IMG/VR virus record: IMGVR_UViG_3300020395_000004 | Coordinates: 19,741-83,740 of that record | DNA: 64,000 nt | Source: a virus | Direction: 5' to 3' (one strand) | Part shown: positions 14,840 through 29,800 of the stretch, piece after piece | Numbering within the stretch: the first letter of the stretch is position 1 | How the letters are laid out: every line of letters begins with the position of its first letter | The notes under the pieces: generated by a model | The model's database searches: none | What the model was told of the DNA's origin: nothing | The model's input: the letters and a program-made list of their open reading frames with translations, nothing else | Program-made: the position numbers and the translations under genes

Positions 14840-17800
14840 ATGACTCCGATAACCAAGAATATCAACGTCTCTGATAGGGTCGAAAATCAGTTACCTGAAT
14901 TTATACGCCAGGAAGACAGACAATTAGTCAACTTCCTATTTGAATACTATAAATCACAGGAAAAAACTGGTAGACCATACGATATCCTCAACAACTTGAT
15001 GAGGTATCTTGACCTTGACAAATACTCCTCAGAAGAGTTGTCAAGTAGCACGAGCTTGTTAAAAGATATTGGGGTAGATGACACTAAGATAGAAATAGAG
15101 AGTATTAATGGATTCCAGACAAGAGATGGATCCATAATGGTTGATAATGAGATCATTTACTACGAGGGAGTCACTCGTGGACCTGATGTTATTATTACAC
15201 CTGGTATTTCACTTCCACAGTTTAATAAGAAGAAGCAACAACTAGAAAACCCCTTCACATCGTTTGATGGTGTTGAAAGAGTCTTCCCATTAAGTTTTTT
15301 AGGTACTCCTATAGCACCTCCTAGTGCAGAGCACTTAATTGTAGTGACATACAACGATATGCTGATTCCTGGATCAGAGTATACTGTTAATGGCACTAAT
15401 ATATCATTTACAAATCCACCTAGAGCAAGAACAGGTGCAGATGATTCAGAATTTACTCAAGTAGTATATTTGGTTGGATATGCAGACCAAACAATCGTTA
15501 CTGCTGACCAAATCCCATATCAAGAGTGGCAGAATACTCAAGTTTATCCATTAAGAGTTAATGGACAGTCTTATACTCCAACTTCTGATATTGGTTTAAT
15601 TATTAACAAGAATGGTAGGTTACAAACTCCTCAAGACGACTATACCCTCTTTGAAGACAAGGTTATCTTCAAAAACCCAGTCGGTGCTGCTGATCTTATC
15701 CATATTAGGTCTGTTGAATATGTTGCTCCTGCATATGGGTCTGGAGCCTCAGCTATTGCTCAAGTTGATACTATAGGTCAGATTGAAGCAATCATTCCTA
15801 AGGATGGTGGTAAGAAGTATCGTCTAGATTTCGCTCCTAAGGTTGCTATAACCCATAAAGATGGTATTAGTGCTACTGCAAAGTCCCTAGTTGGTGGTAT
15901 TAAGGATATTAACCTTATAGATGGTGGACAAGGGTATTCTTCTTATAACCCACCTATCCCAGTAGTTGTAGCACCTGCAGATCCTAATGGATCCATTGCA
16001 CAACTAAGTTTAACAGTTAATGATGTAACTGGAACAGTTGATAGCGTTACTATTACTAATAGTGGTAGTGGATATGACTTTATTCCCGCTATTTCCTTTA
16101 AGAATCCTTCTGGTGCTACTATAGGTGCACCTACTATTGACATAGAAGGTAGAGTTAACATAGGTAGCATCCCTGTTATCACTATGGGTAGTGGATATAG
16201 TAATCCACCTACAGTTTATATTGATGCTGCTCCAGATGGGGGTATCAATGCTCAGGCAGTCTCTAAAATCAACCAAGATGGTCAAGTATATGAGATTACC
16301 ATTGTTAATAGGGGTAAAGGATACATTACACCTCCTAGAGTAAAGATTGTTGAGCCTATAGGTGCTCAAGTCCTCGATGTAACGGTTGCATCGGGAAGTG
16401 TTACAAATATTGAGATGTTAACAGGTGGTAGCGGTTATACAGACGCACCATCAGTCTACATAGTTGACAAAAGGGTTGATGGATATGGAGAACCAATTGG
16501 AGGTACTGGTGCAACAGCAGTTGCCACCATTTTTAATGGTGAAATCACCGATATCAACATTACTAACTTTGGAACTGGTTATTCCGAGTCTGAACCCCCT
16601 CAAATCTATATTGCAGAACCTAAATCCGCTAGAGCATCGGTAGATGTAGGTTTTGACGAAGTAACTGGATTCGACATCCTAGAAAAGGGCAGTGGATACT
16701 CTTCTTCTGCCTTTTTACAATGTTCTCGTGGTGTTTCTGGTCCTGTTAAGTATGATAACCTTCATAATGAGATATATGCCACTGAAGCGAATTTAAGACA
16801 GTCTGATCACCATGCAGGTGCTGCTGTAGTCAATTTAGACACTTTATTCATCAAAGAAGTCTTCGATAAGTTTAGAAGGCAGTATTTGCCGACTTTAGAC
16901 ATTGATTTTGCGTCAATTAACCCAGTTCAGGTAATTAAGAATATTACCGACTTCTATATCTCGAAAGGTACTAAATTATCGACTCAATACCTCTTCAAAA
17001 TTCTTTTTGGTGAAGATGTTGACCTTTATTATCCAAAAGATGAAATAATCAGTCCATCTCATGCAACTTGGGTTGTAGACACGGTTTTAAGAGCCGAATT
17101 GATGGAAGGAGACCCAAATAACCTAATTGACTCCCAAGTTAACCAATATGCCGATGATGTAGACCCTAATGTTACTGCTGCGTCTGCATTGATTGAAAAC
17201 GTCATTACAATCATCGAAGGAACCGATACAATCTACGAATTGGCGATTTCTGAAGAAACCTTGGTTGGAAGCTTCATTATTCCTTATAAAACTCGTCTTG
17301 TTGAGCCATTAACGACCACTGGGCAAATAATCACTGTTGACTCTACTATTGGATGGCCTGAAAGAAATGGTACCATAAGAATAAATGATGAAGAAGAAGT
17401 ACAATATAAAGAGAAATCTCTAAACCAATTCATTGAATGTACCAGAAGCAAAAACGGAATTGTTGAAGATTGGGATCCAGGAACAATAATTCAGTCCGAT
17501 ATTTACGTTTGGACTAACTTTGGAACAGCACAGCAATGTAAGTTAAGAATATTAGGAATTGCTGAAGCAGGTACTACAGTTCTTAATGATACAGGGTCAT
17601 ATTACCTTCAAGGAGATAAACTAAAGGTAGCAAACCTTGGATCTACTGCTGAGGAGTTAAGACTCCAATCTTGGTTATATAACGTCAAGAAACTTATCCA
17701 AGTTACCACTATAACTCCTGGTGGAGTTAATAACCAGACTGCGACTGTAGTTTGCGGTAACCCACATGGATTATTGGTTTCTGACCAAGTTACCATATAT

Positions 17801-20800
17801 GGTGCTAACCCAGTTGTCTATAATGGCACATTTACGGTTACATCACGTATTGACCAATTTACTTTCTCTTATCAGATAGCAACACCTACAGAGATAATTC
17901 CTACTGGTAATATCCTCTTATCTGTTGACTTAAACAGAGGTAAGTCTGATGTAGTATCAATAAACAAGGTTGTTAGTGAGTTTACAACTAACATACAGAA
18001 TGCATTTTTCAACGATAACTATGTTTATGTTGCTGCTTCTGGTTTACCCAACTATAAGATTGGTCCTTTCACTGGGTCAGCTCTCATCCCAGGAAACCAA
18101 AGGAAACTCTTAAGATTCCCCAGAACAGTACAAACCGTCTCAGAAAGACAAGCAGTTGCTCCAGGTACTCCAATAGGTAGTTGGGTCAACGGTGTTTCTA
18201 TATGGTCATATAAGTCTCCAGACTATATCCAGTATGGTCCTTTAACCTCTGTTAGTGTTACTAGCGTTGGTGAAGGATATGATGCAGGTGCTAAACCCAA
18301 CGTAGAAATCACTGGGGGTGGTGGAACAGGTGCTACTGCTGAAGTTATAGTTAATGGTAGTCTTTCATCATTTGATGTTATAGAACAGGGTAGTGGATAT
18401 ACAGAATCACCTTTAGTATCAATCGTAGGTGGCGGTGGTATTGGTGCTACTGCTCAAGCAGTTATTACAGGTGGTAGAGTAACAAGAATTTTAGTTGAGC
18501 AACCAGGTTCAGGTTATACGACTCAACCCCTAGTTTCTATTACTGGAGGTGGAGGCACTGGTGCGACTGCTACTGCCAGTGTCCGTGGACCTATTAGTAG
18601 TGTTAGTATTACAAACTTCGGTAGTGGATATACTTCACTCCCTGACATTAAAGTTAACTCTGGTGAGAATGCTTTAGCACAACCAATCGTATTAAATGGT
18701 AGAATCGTTTCTATCGCTATTATCAACTCTGGTAATTCCTATACAACAGCACCTAATGTAATAATCAATGGTGATGGATTTGGTGCAATCGCTAAAGCAA
18801 CTATCGGTACAATTGGTGAAGATAAAGGACGTGTATTAAGCGTTTCTATCACTAACCGTGGAATTGGGTATACACAAGGTTTAACAACCGTCAGACTCGA
18901 AGCAGTGGGTCAATTAGCGTCATTCCAACCTACAGTTTACCAATGGAATAGAAACCTTCAATATGAATTGGTAGACAAGTTTGATGGTGCAAGTGGATAT
19001 GTATTTACTGGATTTAACAACCAGTTTGGTGGTGAATATGCTCACCTATCAGATCCTAAAGAATTAAGATATGTTGTTGGTGATAACGTATTCTTAAATC
19101 CTGTTACACAGAATTTCCAAGAAGTTGCTTCTAACTATGACCACTCACCTATTATAGGTTGGGCATTTGATGGAAACCCAATTTATGGTCCTTATGGTTA
19201 CATTGACCCAACTGACCAGAATAGTGGTATCAGAAGGATGCGTACATCCTTCAAATTGAAGACTAATGTTGTATTTGATGCAACTACTAATCCTAACCCT
19301 TCTAGGGTAGATGGACCTCCTATTTCAACATATGCTGCTGGAACATTTGTTGATGATTACTACTATGATTTCCAATCTGGTGATTTAGACCAATATAATG
19401 GTCGTTTCTGTAAAACACCTGATTATCCAGATGGCACATATGCATACTTCGTAACTATCGATGCTAGTGACGCAGGTATTGCTGAATTCCCATATATCGT
19501 TGGACCTCAGTTTAACTCACTTCCAGATTCATGGAATATGAATCAAGCAGCAACACAGGAGAATATTCCTGATGGAGTTGTCCGTTATAGAGATCCATAT
19601 ACTGATGTTGACATTGATATTGACCGTCAACCAAACCAGACTGCTGATGTCTTTACTACTGAGATAGAAGGTTATCCTATCATCTTTGAAATACAAGACT
19701 CTAATAATGATGGTTTGATTGATGCTAATGAGCAACAAGAATTATTAGAGATGTCTGAAGAGGCAACTCTACAAATATACGATTATTTCCCAAGAGTATC
19801 AGCAGAGTCTAGAGTTGATATTGAAGTTGAGACAACTACCCAATTTGAGAATGCTCAGATAGATGGATTCGTTGTTGAAAACCCAGGTGTTTCATATCAG
19901 GTAAATGACACCATATTCTTCGATAATGAAGGAACTGGTGGATTTGGTGCATCTGCTCTTATTGAATCTGTTAAAGGACAGAATATAATTGGTTATCAAA
20001 AAGAAATGATTGGTGACCGTCCTTACGGTGTAATTACTACTGATATAGAGCATGAATTACGTCAACAGGATGAAATCATTGTAAACTCACGTCCTGTTAT
20101 TGATAATACTAATAAGACGTTTAGAGTTAAGGTTGTAGCGGGTGTTGAGAATATTGCTATAACTCAATCAGGTACTGGATATAATACAGATATTCCTCCA
20201 ACATTTGAGTTAATTACTGCATCTGGACAAGATGCTGAGTTATCACTTGTATTAGAGAATACAGGTCAAGTTAATGCTGTTAATATCATTAACTCAGGTA
20301 ATGGATACGATTCTGATAATCCTCCTCAGATTAGGGTATCACATCCACAACAATTCAAGAAAACAAGGTATTGGTTAGCTGAATATCAAGAAGCAACAGG
20401 TATAGTTAGTATCAATGATATTGTAACCACTGAAGAGCGTTATACTTATATTTGCGGTAGCATCACTGAGACAGATGGTGATATGGCAGCATTCCTTGCC
20501 AAGTTTGATGATTTAGGTCAACTTGTTTGGGAAAGAAACCTTCTTCCTCAAAATGCAGGTCAGAAGAAAGCAGAATTCATTAAGATTCTAGTTGACGCAG
20601 TTCCAGAGAATGACCTCATATATGTTGTTGGACATACTTACGATCCAAACAATTCAGCATATAATCCTGATATATGGTTAGGTAAGTATGAATCTGGATT
20701 TAATAATGCTAATGCACCTGATGGTATTCTTAAATGGCAGAAAGCGATTGCAGGTATCAGTGGTACTACAAGAAGGGATTGGGTAACTTCCTTAGCACTT

Positions 20801-23800
20801 GACCAGGAAGGTCGTATCTATCTTGCAGGTTATACAGATAGTAATTCCATAGATCCTAACGATATGTGGATTATCCAGTGTAACTTGGATGGTGACCTTG
20901 TAGAGAAGAGAAAGATTGCATCTGCAACTGATTCTGAAATGATTAATCAGATTCAGTGGATATCTGATGATAGATTCTTCATGGTTGGTCAAAATGACGA
21001 AAATGACGATTGTATCTTCGGTGTATTCTGGTTTGACGGTGCAAACCTTGAAATTGAATATATTCGCCAAATTCCAACAATAGGTGGATATGTAAGAAAT
21101 CCTAAATTCACTATTGACGAATATGACGATGTAATCTTAGTTTGGGACGTATATAACGGTGCAGCACAGAAATACGATAAAGTCCAGATTAACAAGTTCC
21201 CATTATCTACAGCATCTACTTCATGGACATGGAGTAAGACTGTAACCATTAGTGGTGATATTGACGCTATTAGACATGCAGGAGTCAATGTAGATAAGTT
21301 TGGAAATTATACTTTAGTTACTGATGTAATAGAAGACCAAAATCAGAGATATGCGATATACCACTATATCAAGTATGATGGTAACGTAATTAAAGAATCT
21401 AAAGTTGATGATACTACAAGTATCGGATTCCAAGCTATAACTCACTCAGTTGATAACTCTGGTGATGTAATAATGGTTATTAACAGACAACAGTCTGACC
21501 AAATTGCAGCATATAGATTTAATGATGATACTGATTTAGATTACGACTTTACTAAGCAGAATAAGGCAGCAATGACCTTCTATTCTCCATCTGACGCATC
21601 ATATGATTCATCATTCTATAAGTATGGCACTGGTGCACTTAAACTAAGTGCAGTTAACCCAGTTTCTCTTCCTAATCTTAATCTTGAGTCTAAAGAGTGG
21701 AGTTTCAGAGCATGGTTATCCATGAATTCTACTGCTCATTCTACAGACCATAAACCACTTCTTTGGGATATTCTACCAGTAGCAGGTGATTCAATTCAGG
21801 TTGAATTGGATGGTGATACTAATAGTGCAAACTATGAGAAAGTTATAATCTATGTAAACTCTGTACAGGTTGCAACTTCTCTTCTTGCTACTAACTGGAC
21901 TGCATTTGCAGGTGCATCATGGGTGCATGTTACATTCCAGAAGAGAGAAGAATCATTAGGTCTTTATCAATATGAAGTCTTTATCAATGGTGCTTTAGTT
22001 TGTAACTTCCAATCAACATCTGATATCAGTGTTGGTAGTGCAGTCCTTTGTGGTAAGTCTGCTGGACCTACATCTAACAATACATTCATTGGATGGGTAG
22101 ATGACTATGTGATTGATGATGTTGCTCCATATCTTTCTGCTTATAGTGTGCCATCGGCCGAGATTGAAATTACTACTTCAAACTCTGATTCTGCCTTAGT
22201 TAAATTTGACAGAGAGCATACTAAGAGAGGAAGTTATGCACTTAGTGGACTAGACAATTATACACAATTAGACTTTACAGATAATGAGATTACAACTACA
22301 TGGGTTGATGTAGGTCTATCTGCTATCAGTCCATGGATTGTTGGAGCAGGTGGTTTACAGATTCTTGATATGTCTCAGGTTGTTTCTAACCTGAATCCTG
22401 GCACATATACATTTACTGCTAATAAGTTTGAGTATGGTACTAAGACTTCTACAATACCATCTCCTCTAGGTAAGAAACTTATTATTGAACCTGAAGTAAT
22501 CAGTAAATTCTATATTAGAGATGCTCTATATCAGAAGATTGATAATGTAATGGAATTCACCTTCAGTCAAGATATTAAGTTGACTAAAGGATCAATACTT
22601 CAACAATTCAACAGCTCTGGTGTTACACAAGCATATGGTACTATTGTAAAAGTTCCAGAAGGAACTCTCCTGAATCCTGGATATGGTAATAAGTATCAAG
22701 TTGGTAAAATATATGGTACTTTTAATAACACTGACCGTTATAGGACAGTAGCAAATGATATTAACCAGATTGAAGGAACTTACTTTAATACAGAAGAAGA
22801 GGAATCACCTTGGCAAGCAAATACAGCATATACTGCGGGTGATAGAGTATACGCTGATAAGAAGATTTACGAAGTCCAAGCAACAGGTACTTCTGGTACT
22901 ATTTCATTATCACATACATCTGGTGTTGCTAGTGACGGATTATTAAACTGGGCATTTATTGATGATGCAGGTAAGTTTACTGTTGACTTAACACAACATC
23001 CATATCCTAGACCTCAGTGGGTTGGTATGGATATGCCAGAATGGTTACCAGATCGCTTATATGTTGAGGGACAAAGAGTATGGTGGAAACTCAATGTATA
23101 TGAAGTAGCAGTAGGTGGTGCAGGTGTAGCAGGAACAAATGCTCCTGTGCATGATACTGGTGATGCATCTGATGGTGGTGTAACATGGACTCACGTTTCT
23201 ACTGAGGAAGCAATCAGCGTCTATAGTAGATTGATGGGTTATGATATGGGCAATAATTATACGGTCCAGATCATGGAAGTCCATCCTGGTTCAGTATACA
23301 TTCCAGATGACGTTGTTAGTTTAAATGCAGGAAATATAACTCTTGCTGAAGATGAAAAGAGTGTAGAGATATCTGGATTTGCTTCAGTTAAAAAGATTCA
23401 AGTTACTGCACGTTTAGAGAAAGATATAATTAGGACAAATGCTGTAAGGACAGAATTTGTTTATTGCACATCAAATACTGCTCATATGTTTAAAGCAGGT
23501 GATATCCTCTTTACTGAAGGATTCAGTACTGCACAATTTAATGGTAGTTTCTTTATTGACCAAGTAATTGGCACTAGAGAATTTACATTTGCTATTAGAG
23601 CAACTGCAAGTAGTGATCCTGCATTTATTAATAATGCTCTTGGTGGTGTTAACATCTATGCAAAACACCCAACATTAGAGTTTACTAGAAATCATCAGTA
23701 TGTCTTTGACCTATCTGACTCTTCTAACTTTGGATATTACTTATCATTCTCTCAAGATAACCAATACAAACTAGAATACTCATTTAACAACATTGAAAGA

Positions 23801-26800
23801 AATGGAACTCCTGGTATTGCAACAACACCAGCTCCAACAGTTCAATTCTCTGTATTAGGTGAAGTTACTAATATTTCCTACTACTTTGACCCATCAAGAA
23901 CTGGTGCTGATTCACCAGTAGGTACAAACAGTTTTATTGATGTCATTAAAACTCCTTTCGATGGTAGATTTACTATTTCAGAAGTACCAACAGATACATC
24001 ATTCAAATTCCCACTCCTTAAGGAACCTGAAAGGACTAATGCTGAGGTTGGAGAAGATTATCTAGGTAATGATTATTCATACTATTCAACTACATCTGTA
24101 AGGGCAGTTGGACCTATTAATACAATTCAACTGGTTTCTCCAGGTGGATTCTATCAGAAGTTACCTATCATTAGTGATATTGCATCTTTCAGACAAATTG
24201 AGAAATGTGTAGTAGTAGATGGAGGTACTGAATATGCTCCAGGTGTTTACTATGATGTGCCTATTGCAGGAGATGGTGAAGGTGCTAAATGTACTGTTAC
24301 TGTTGAAGTAGATGAGGAGATTGGATCAGGAACTATTACAGGTTGTGCTGTAACTGACCCAGGTAAAGGTTATACAACTGCATCTATTGATATTGACGCT
24401 ATACCTGGAATATTAGGAGCAACTCTTGCTGGATCTGGTGGTAGTGTAAATGTTGTTATTCCATCAGAAGGTAGTGGTGCATCTGTATTCTTAACAGGTA
24501 CTAATATTGGTAAGATTAAGAGATTAAAGAATAATGAATTTGGTTTCGGTTATTCACATGACTATACCTTAAAACCAGAGATTACCTTCCCTGTTAACTT
24601 ACAACTCTTTAATACTTCAATACTAAGTCAGATTACCATAACTGATCCAGGTTCTGGATACTCATCAACTCCAGCTGTTGTAATCGAAGGTGGTGGTGGA
24701 TCTGGTGCTGAAGCAGAAGCAATTATTAAGAATAATAGATTATCTGAGATAATAATCAAGAATCCAGGTGCAGGTTACTCATCTGAACCAACTGTTACTC
24801 TTAAATCAGAATTTAACTACGTTGTTAACTTAGACCTTAATTATCTACAGTTTAACTTCCCACATGGTATTACGTCAGGTGCAGAAGTTACATTTAGGGC
24901 AGAAAACGTAGGATCCACAACTGGCGAATTACCAAAACCATCTACCGCAGGTTTAACCAGTTTGGTGGCAAATCAGGTTTACTATGCTATTGCTGGTACA
25001 GCAGCAGGACTAGAGCCTGACCAATTAAGATTCGGTCTTACTAAAGCATCTGCATTAGCAGGATCTTACATTACCTTCTTAACACAAGGTAGTGGTCGTC
25101 AAGTCCTTTTAACTGAGGTATTCGGTGGTAAAGCAACTGCTGTTGTTGAAACTTCTAGATTCCTTGAAGGTGAAGATGTATACCAAGGTTCTAATGTTGA
25201 AACTGCCACTGCTATGGGTACAGTTTCTACTAACACTGGTTGGCAGATAGGTCCTAAGATTCTTAAGATTGTTGATTATACTGGTGATTGGGCAGTTGGT
25301 GAGTCTGTAACAGGTACTATTTCTAAAGCATCTGGTGTTATCGATAACTTCTCGATTGCACGTGGTGTGTTAAATATCGGCTCCCTAACGAAGACACCAG
25401 GCCGATTTATTGATGACGTTGGTAAACCATCTGAGATTGTCCAGAAGATTCAAGATAGTTTCTTCTATCAAAACTTCTCTTACGTTGTCCAATCACAAAT
25501 TCCTATCACAGAGTGGAAGTCTCAAGTATTAGAGAATAACCACCCAGCTGGTTTCAACATGTTTGGTCAGTTACAACTTACTGGTGGTAAGGACGTATCT
25601 GGACGTAAGATTGGTACTGAGTTTACTAAGAAAGTTAATATTAACAACTATAGTAATGTAAACCAGATTACATCATTTGGTGCTGCTCAACCAATCTATA
25701 CTGACTACAACAATACTGAGGTTCTTTTCCGTAAGAAACGTCTAACATCTTCTGAGGAAATCTTAACTTCAATCGTTAAGAAACTTGATAATTTTGAGGA
25801 TCAGTTTGATGGTATTAAGAAAGCATTCCCAATTACTGTTGAAGGTGAGCAGGTAATCGTTAAGCAAGATCAGTTGATGATTACACTTAATGGTGTTATT
25901 CAGGCTCCTGGTATTTCTTATCAAGTTGTTGGTGGAGATTTAGTATTCTCTGAGCCACCAAGACCTCCTTCAAAAGTTAACTATAGAATCATTGGTGTTA
26001 CACCTACTCCAATATACAGAATTGCTCTTTATAGTCCTGGTGGTAATGCAAACTATGGTATATTCCCAACTATAGGTCAGCAAGTACAAGGTGAATTCTC
26101 CGATGCTGTTGGAACTGTTATAGATTCAGGTACTAATCATATTGATGTTATCAATATCGTTGGTGGACCATTCCAACTTAACGAAGAGATTGTTAGAGGA
26201 GAAATCTTCTCAGCATTAGTCGAAACAGTTACTCAGGTTAATAGTGATACTATATTTGAATTTGGTGAAGCAATTACTAACCTTGAAGGTGATACTGCAT
26301 ATGTTGAAGAGACAAACGTAGATACTGATGGTAATGTTACAGATAGACTTGTTGTAAGTAAGACTTCAGGTACTCCAAGATTTGAAACTGGAATATATGA
26401 CTTAAGACTTAACGAATACATTTATTCTGCATCATCTAAGATTGCAGGACAGATTACATACACTGCACCTTACTCAGACCCAATTAATGACGAAGTTGTT
26501 GATGAATTAATCATTAACCGAGGCACAACTTTCTTCGGACTACTATTTGAGCGTTTATTAAGTCTAACAAACCCAAATATCATTTTAGACAATATTTCGC
26601 AATCTTCAATCACTCCAACTAAGCTTTATGATTCTTCAAACAGAATTAACGCTGATTTCCTTGATTTTGAAGAAGTTAGGACTACAGAAGTTACATATTC
26701 ACAATTAGCGAATGGTGCTTTTGCAGATGGTGATATTATCCGAAATAAGAAGACTTTCTACGGAAATCCAATTTCTGTCTTCCATGGAAACGCTGCAAAC

Positions 26801-29800
26801 CGTTTCTTAGATGGTGGACGTAATATTGCGAATAATAAGCAAGAAATCATCGATTTTGCTGAAGCAAGCATTGCAATAGACTATCCAGACTATTATTTCC
26901 CATCTGACGTTATTACTAACGCTTGGAGTCGATTTAAAGATGCTTACAGGATGATTCAGAAGAATAAGGCATTAATCGTCGGAATGGCGTTTGATGACAT
27001 GAAAACTCAATTCCCTTCATCCTCAATTCCTTCAGATGCGAAATGTAAGCGAGATATTGAATATTTCGTAGATGCAGTAAGTATTGACATGTATGCAGGT
27101 GGAAACCGCTATACACGTAAATTCTGTCAGCAATATTTCAATGAGGCTGGATCTTTCACTTATATCAATGCTCAAGCAACTGAGACCAAATGGGCTTACG
27201 AAAAAGCAAGAGATAGGATGAAAGTTGCTATTGCTAATGGATATTCAGGAACTATTAGTGCAGCAAACTCTGGAGACTCTTGGGTTGCATATCAAGACTT
27301 AACAATCACTGCTGACCCATCACCAACCAATCCTTACGGTACTGCAGGAACTAACACTTCAAATACTGATTCAGACAACTGTACTGATGTCCAATCTGCT
27401 ATTGAGACATTACATGAAATAGTTGATGAAACATTAACTAATGGATCTCTAACTGAATTACCAGTTGAATCTGGTGGTACATATTCACCACACCAAGAGA
27501 AGTGCAGAAGAGACCTTGGATATTTCATTGATGCTATTTCTAATGACCTTAAGACTGGTGGTAACTATCAAACTGTCCTATTCACAAGATCATTCTTTGA
27601 TGCTTCTGGCACACCTCTAACTAACGGAATTGTTGGTGAAGAAGCAGAAGCAGTCCATGCATTTACAACTGCTGGTACATTGATGCATAGAGCAATTAAT
27701 AACTTAATGTATTGGAAGGATCTTAGTGGGGTTGGATATAACCTTAATGATCCTACTACTTACTCTGGTGGTGTTGCTCCTGCTAATACTTACGATGCAA
27801 ACTATGCATCTGGTAATAATCAAGATATTAACAACTGTGCAAACGTTAAGTCCTATATTGATACGCTGAAAGCGATTGCTACGACTGCAATGACAGCAGG
27901 TAACTTAACTAACGTTAATAACCTTGCATCCATCACAGATGGTACATTCCAAGATGGAGAAACAATTAGGACAACTAAATTTGCATATAAGAATAGAAGT
28001 CGTGGATTATTCGCTCTTGGAGATACAATCAAGGGTATTACATCTGGTGCTGTATTTGAAGCAATCGGTGCTAATGCAGGTTTAAAATGGATATTTGCTT
28101 CTAATGTTACTGGCACATTCCAAGATGAAGAATGGATAACCAATTCTACTTTAACTGCAACAAATTGCACCCAAAGTGTAATTGTTAAGAAAGCAGAATT
28201 AGTAGGAGATAAATCTGTCTACAAACCTTCAAATGGACTTCTAACACAAACAGCAAGTGAAGATTTTGCTTTTGGAACTGGAGATTTCACAATCCAATCA
28301 TGGATACGTCCTGCTGCTAATGTTGGCACACAATACCTATTTGACTTCAGAAGATTATCTGCTGCTCAAGGTTTAAACATTAGAATGGATGGTCAAGGTC
28401 TTAAGGTCTATAATGGCACAACCTTGATGGTAAGTGGTAGTGGTGATTTTGCAACAACTGGTACTTGGTATCACATCGCTATTGTAAGAAATTCTGGTGT
28501 TACTCAGGCATATGTTAATGGTGCTCAAATAGGGTCTAACTACGTTGACACTAACGATTATCTTTACAATGCTCCTCATATTGGGTCTGACTTTAACCAG
28601 TCATCTCATTGGACTGGACATATTGATAATCTTTGCATTAAGAAGGGTGTTTGTGATTTCATTACTGGATTTACTCCTCCTACTCAAGTTGACTTTGCTG
28701 AAGATAATATTGTATTAGGTATCGATGGTGAAGGTCCATTCATTGCTTCTACTACTGAAGTATGGGCAACATACACTGGACAGAGAACATCATCTACAAC
28801 TGCTAAGAGAGTTGATTATGATGGTTTAGCACTTATTGCTTCTGATATTGATACTGGTAGAAAAGAATTAAGAGATTGTGCTGAAATAATCGACCTTAAC
28901 GGTGCATGGATTGCTGAGGAAGCAGTTGGTCGAATGAAGGCAGCATTCGTTGATTTCACCATTAGAGGTGACGATCCAGGAAATAATAGTTACGGTGGTA
29001 CTAACCTTTGTATTAGGGATACTAAAGATTATATTCTTGGTGCTCTAATTAAAGACTTACAAGAAGGTGGAGATTTCCATACAATCTATACTGCAAGGAC
29101 ATACCTTACTACAAGTGGTAAATTAGACCATATCACAGATGAGATTCTACAATCTCTCTATACATGGAATGAGGTATTTAAACTTTGTGAGACTGTTATT
29201 ACAACAACATCTACTGACCTATCAGGTGAATATAGCACAAGATTGAGAATACCTAATAACTTCTCATCTCCTGCATCTTCTACTGTTACTGATGAGATTA
29301 AACTATTAGGTGATAATTTACTTAAAGTTGTTGCTCCTAATGACCAAAGATTCAGAGAAGGTGGATTCCAACTTTGGAAGAATAGAGATTATATTGCTGA
29401 AGAAGTAGCAGGATATATTCAAAACAAATATCAACAGGAGATTAATGAAGTAACATATGACTTCCTTGAAATGCCTGGATATGGTCAACCCTACTGTGAA
29501 CGTGATATCAAACAATTTATTCTTCCTGCTGTGATGGCTGATTTGGTCACAGGTGGTACATATCAGACTGAAGCAGTTATTGACAAGTATCTTGATAGTC
29601 AGAATAAGGTAATACATGTTGATGAAGAATTAAACCCAATGCTTGATGCATTTGAGTATTGTAAGATGCTCTGCATGAAGGCAGTTAATAACTTACTATT
29701 ATCAAGTGGTGAAGCAGCTGCTGAGTTGGGTGTCCCAACATGGGTACAAGAAGAGTATTATGCACCTCAGTGGACTGCTAGAGCAGCATATAGAGATGAT

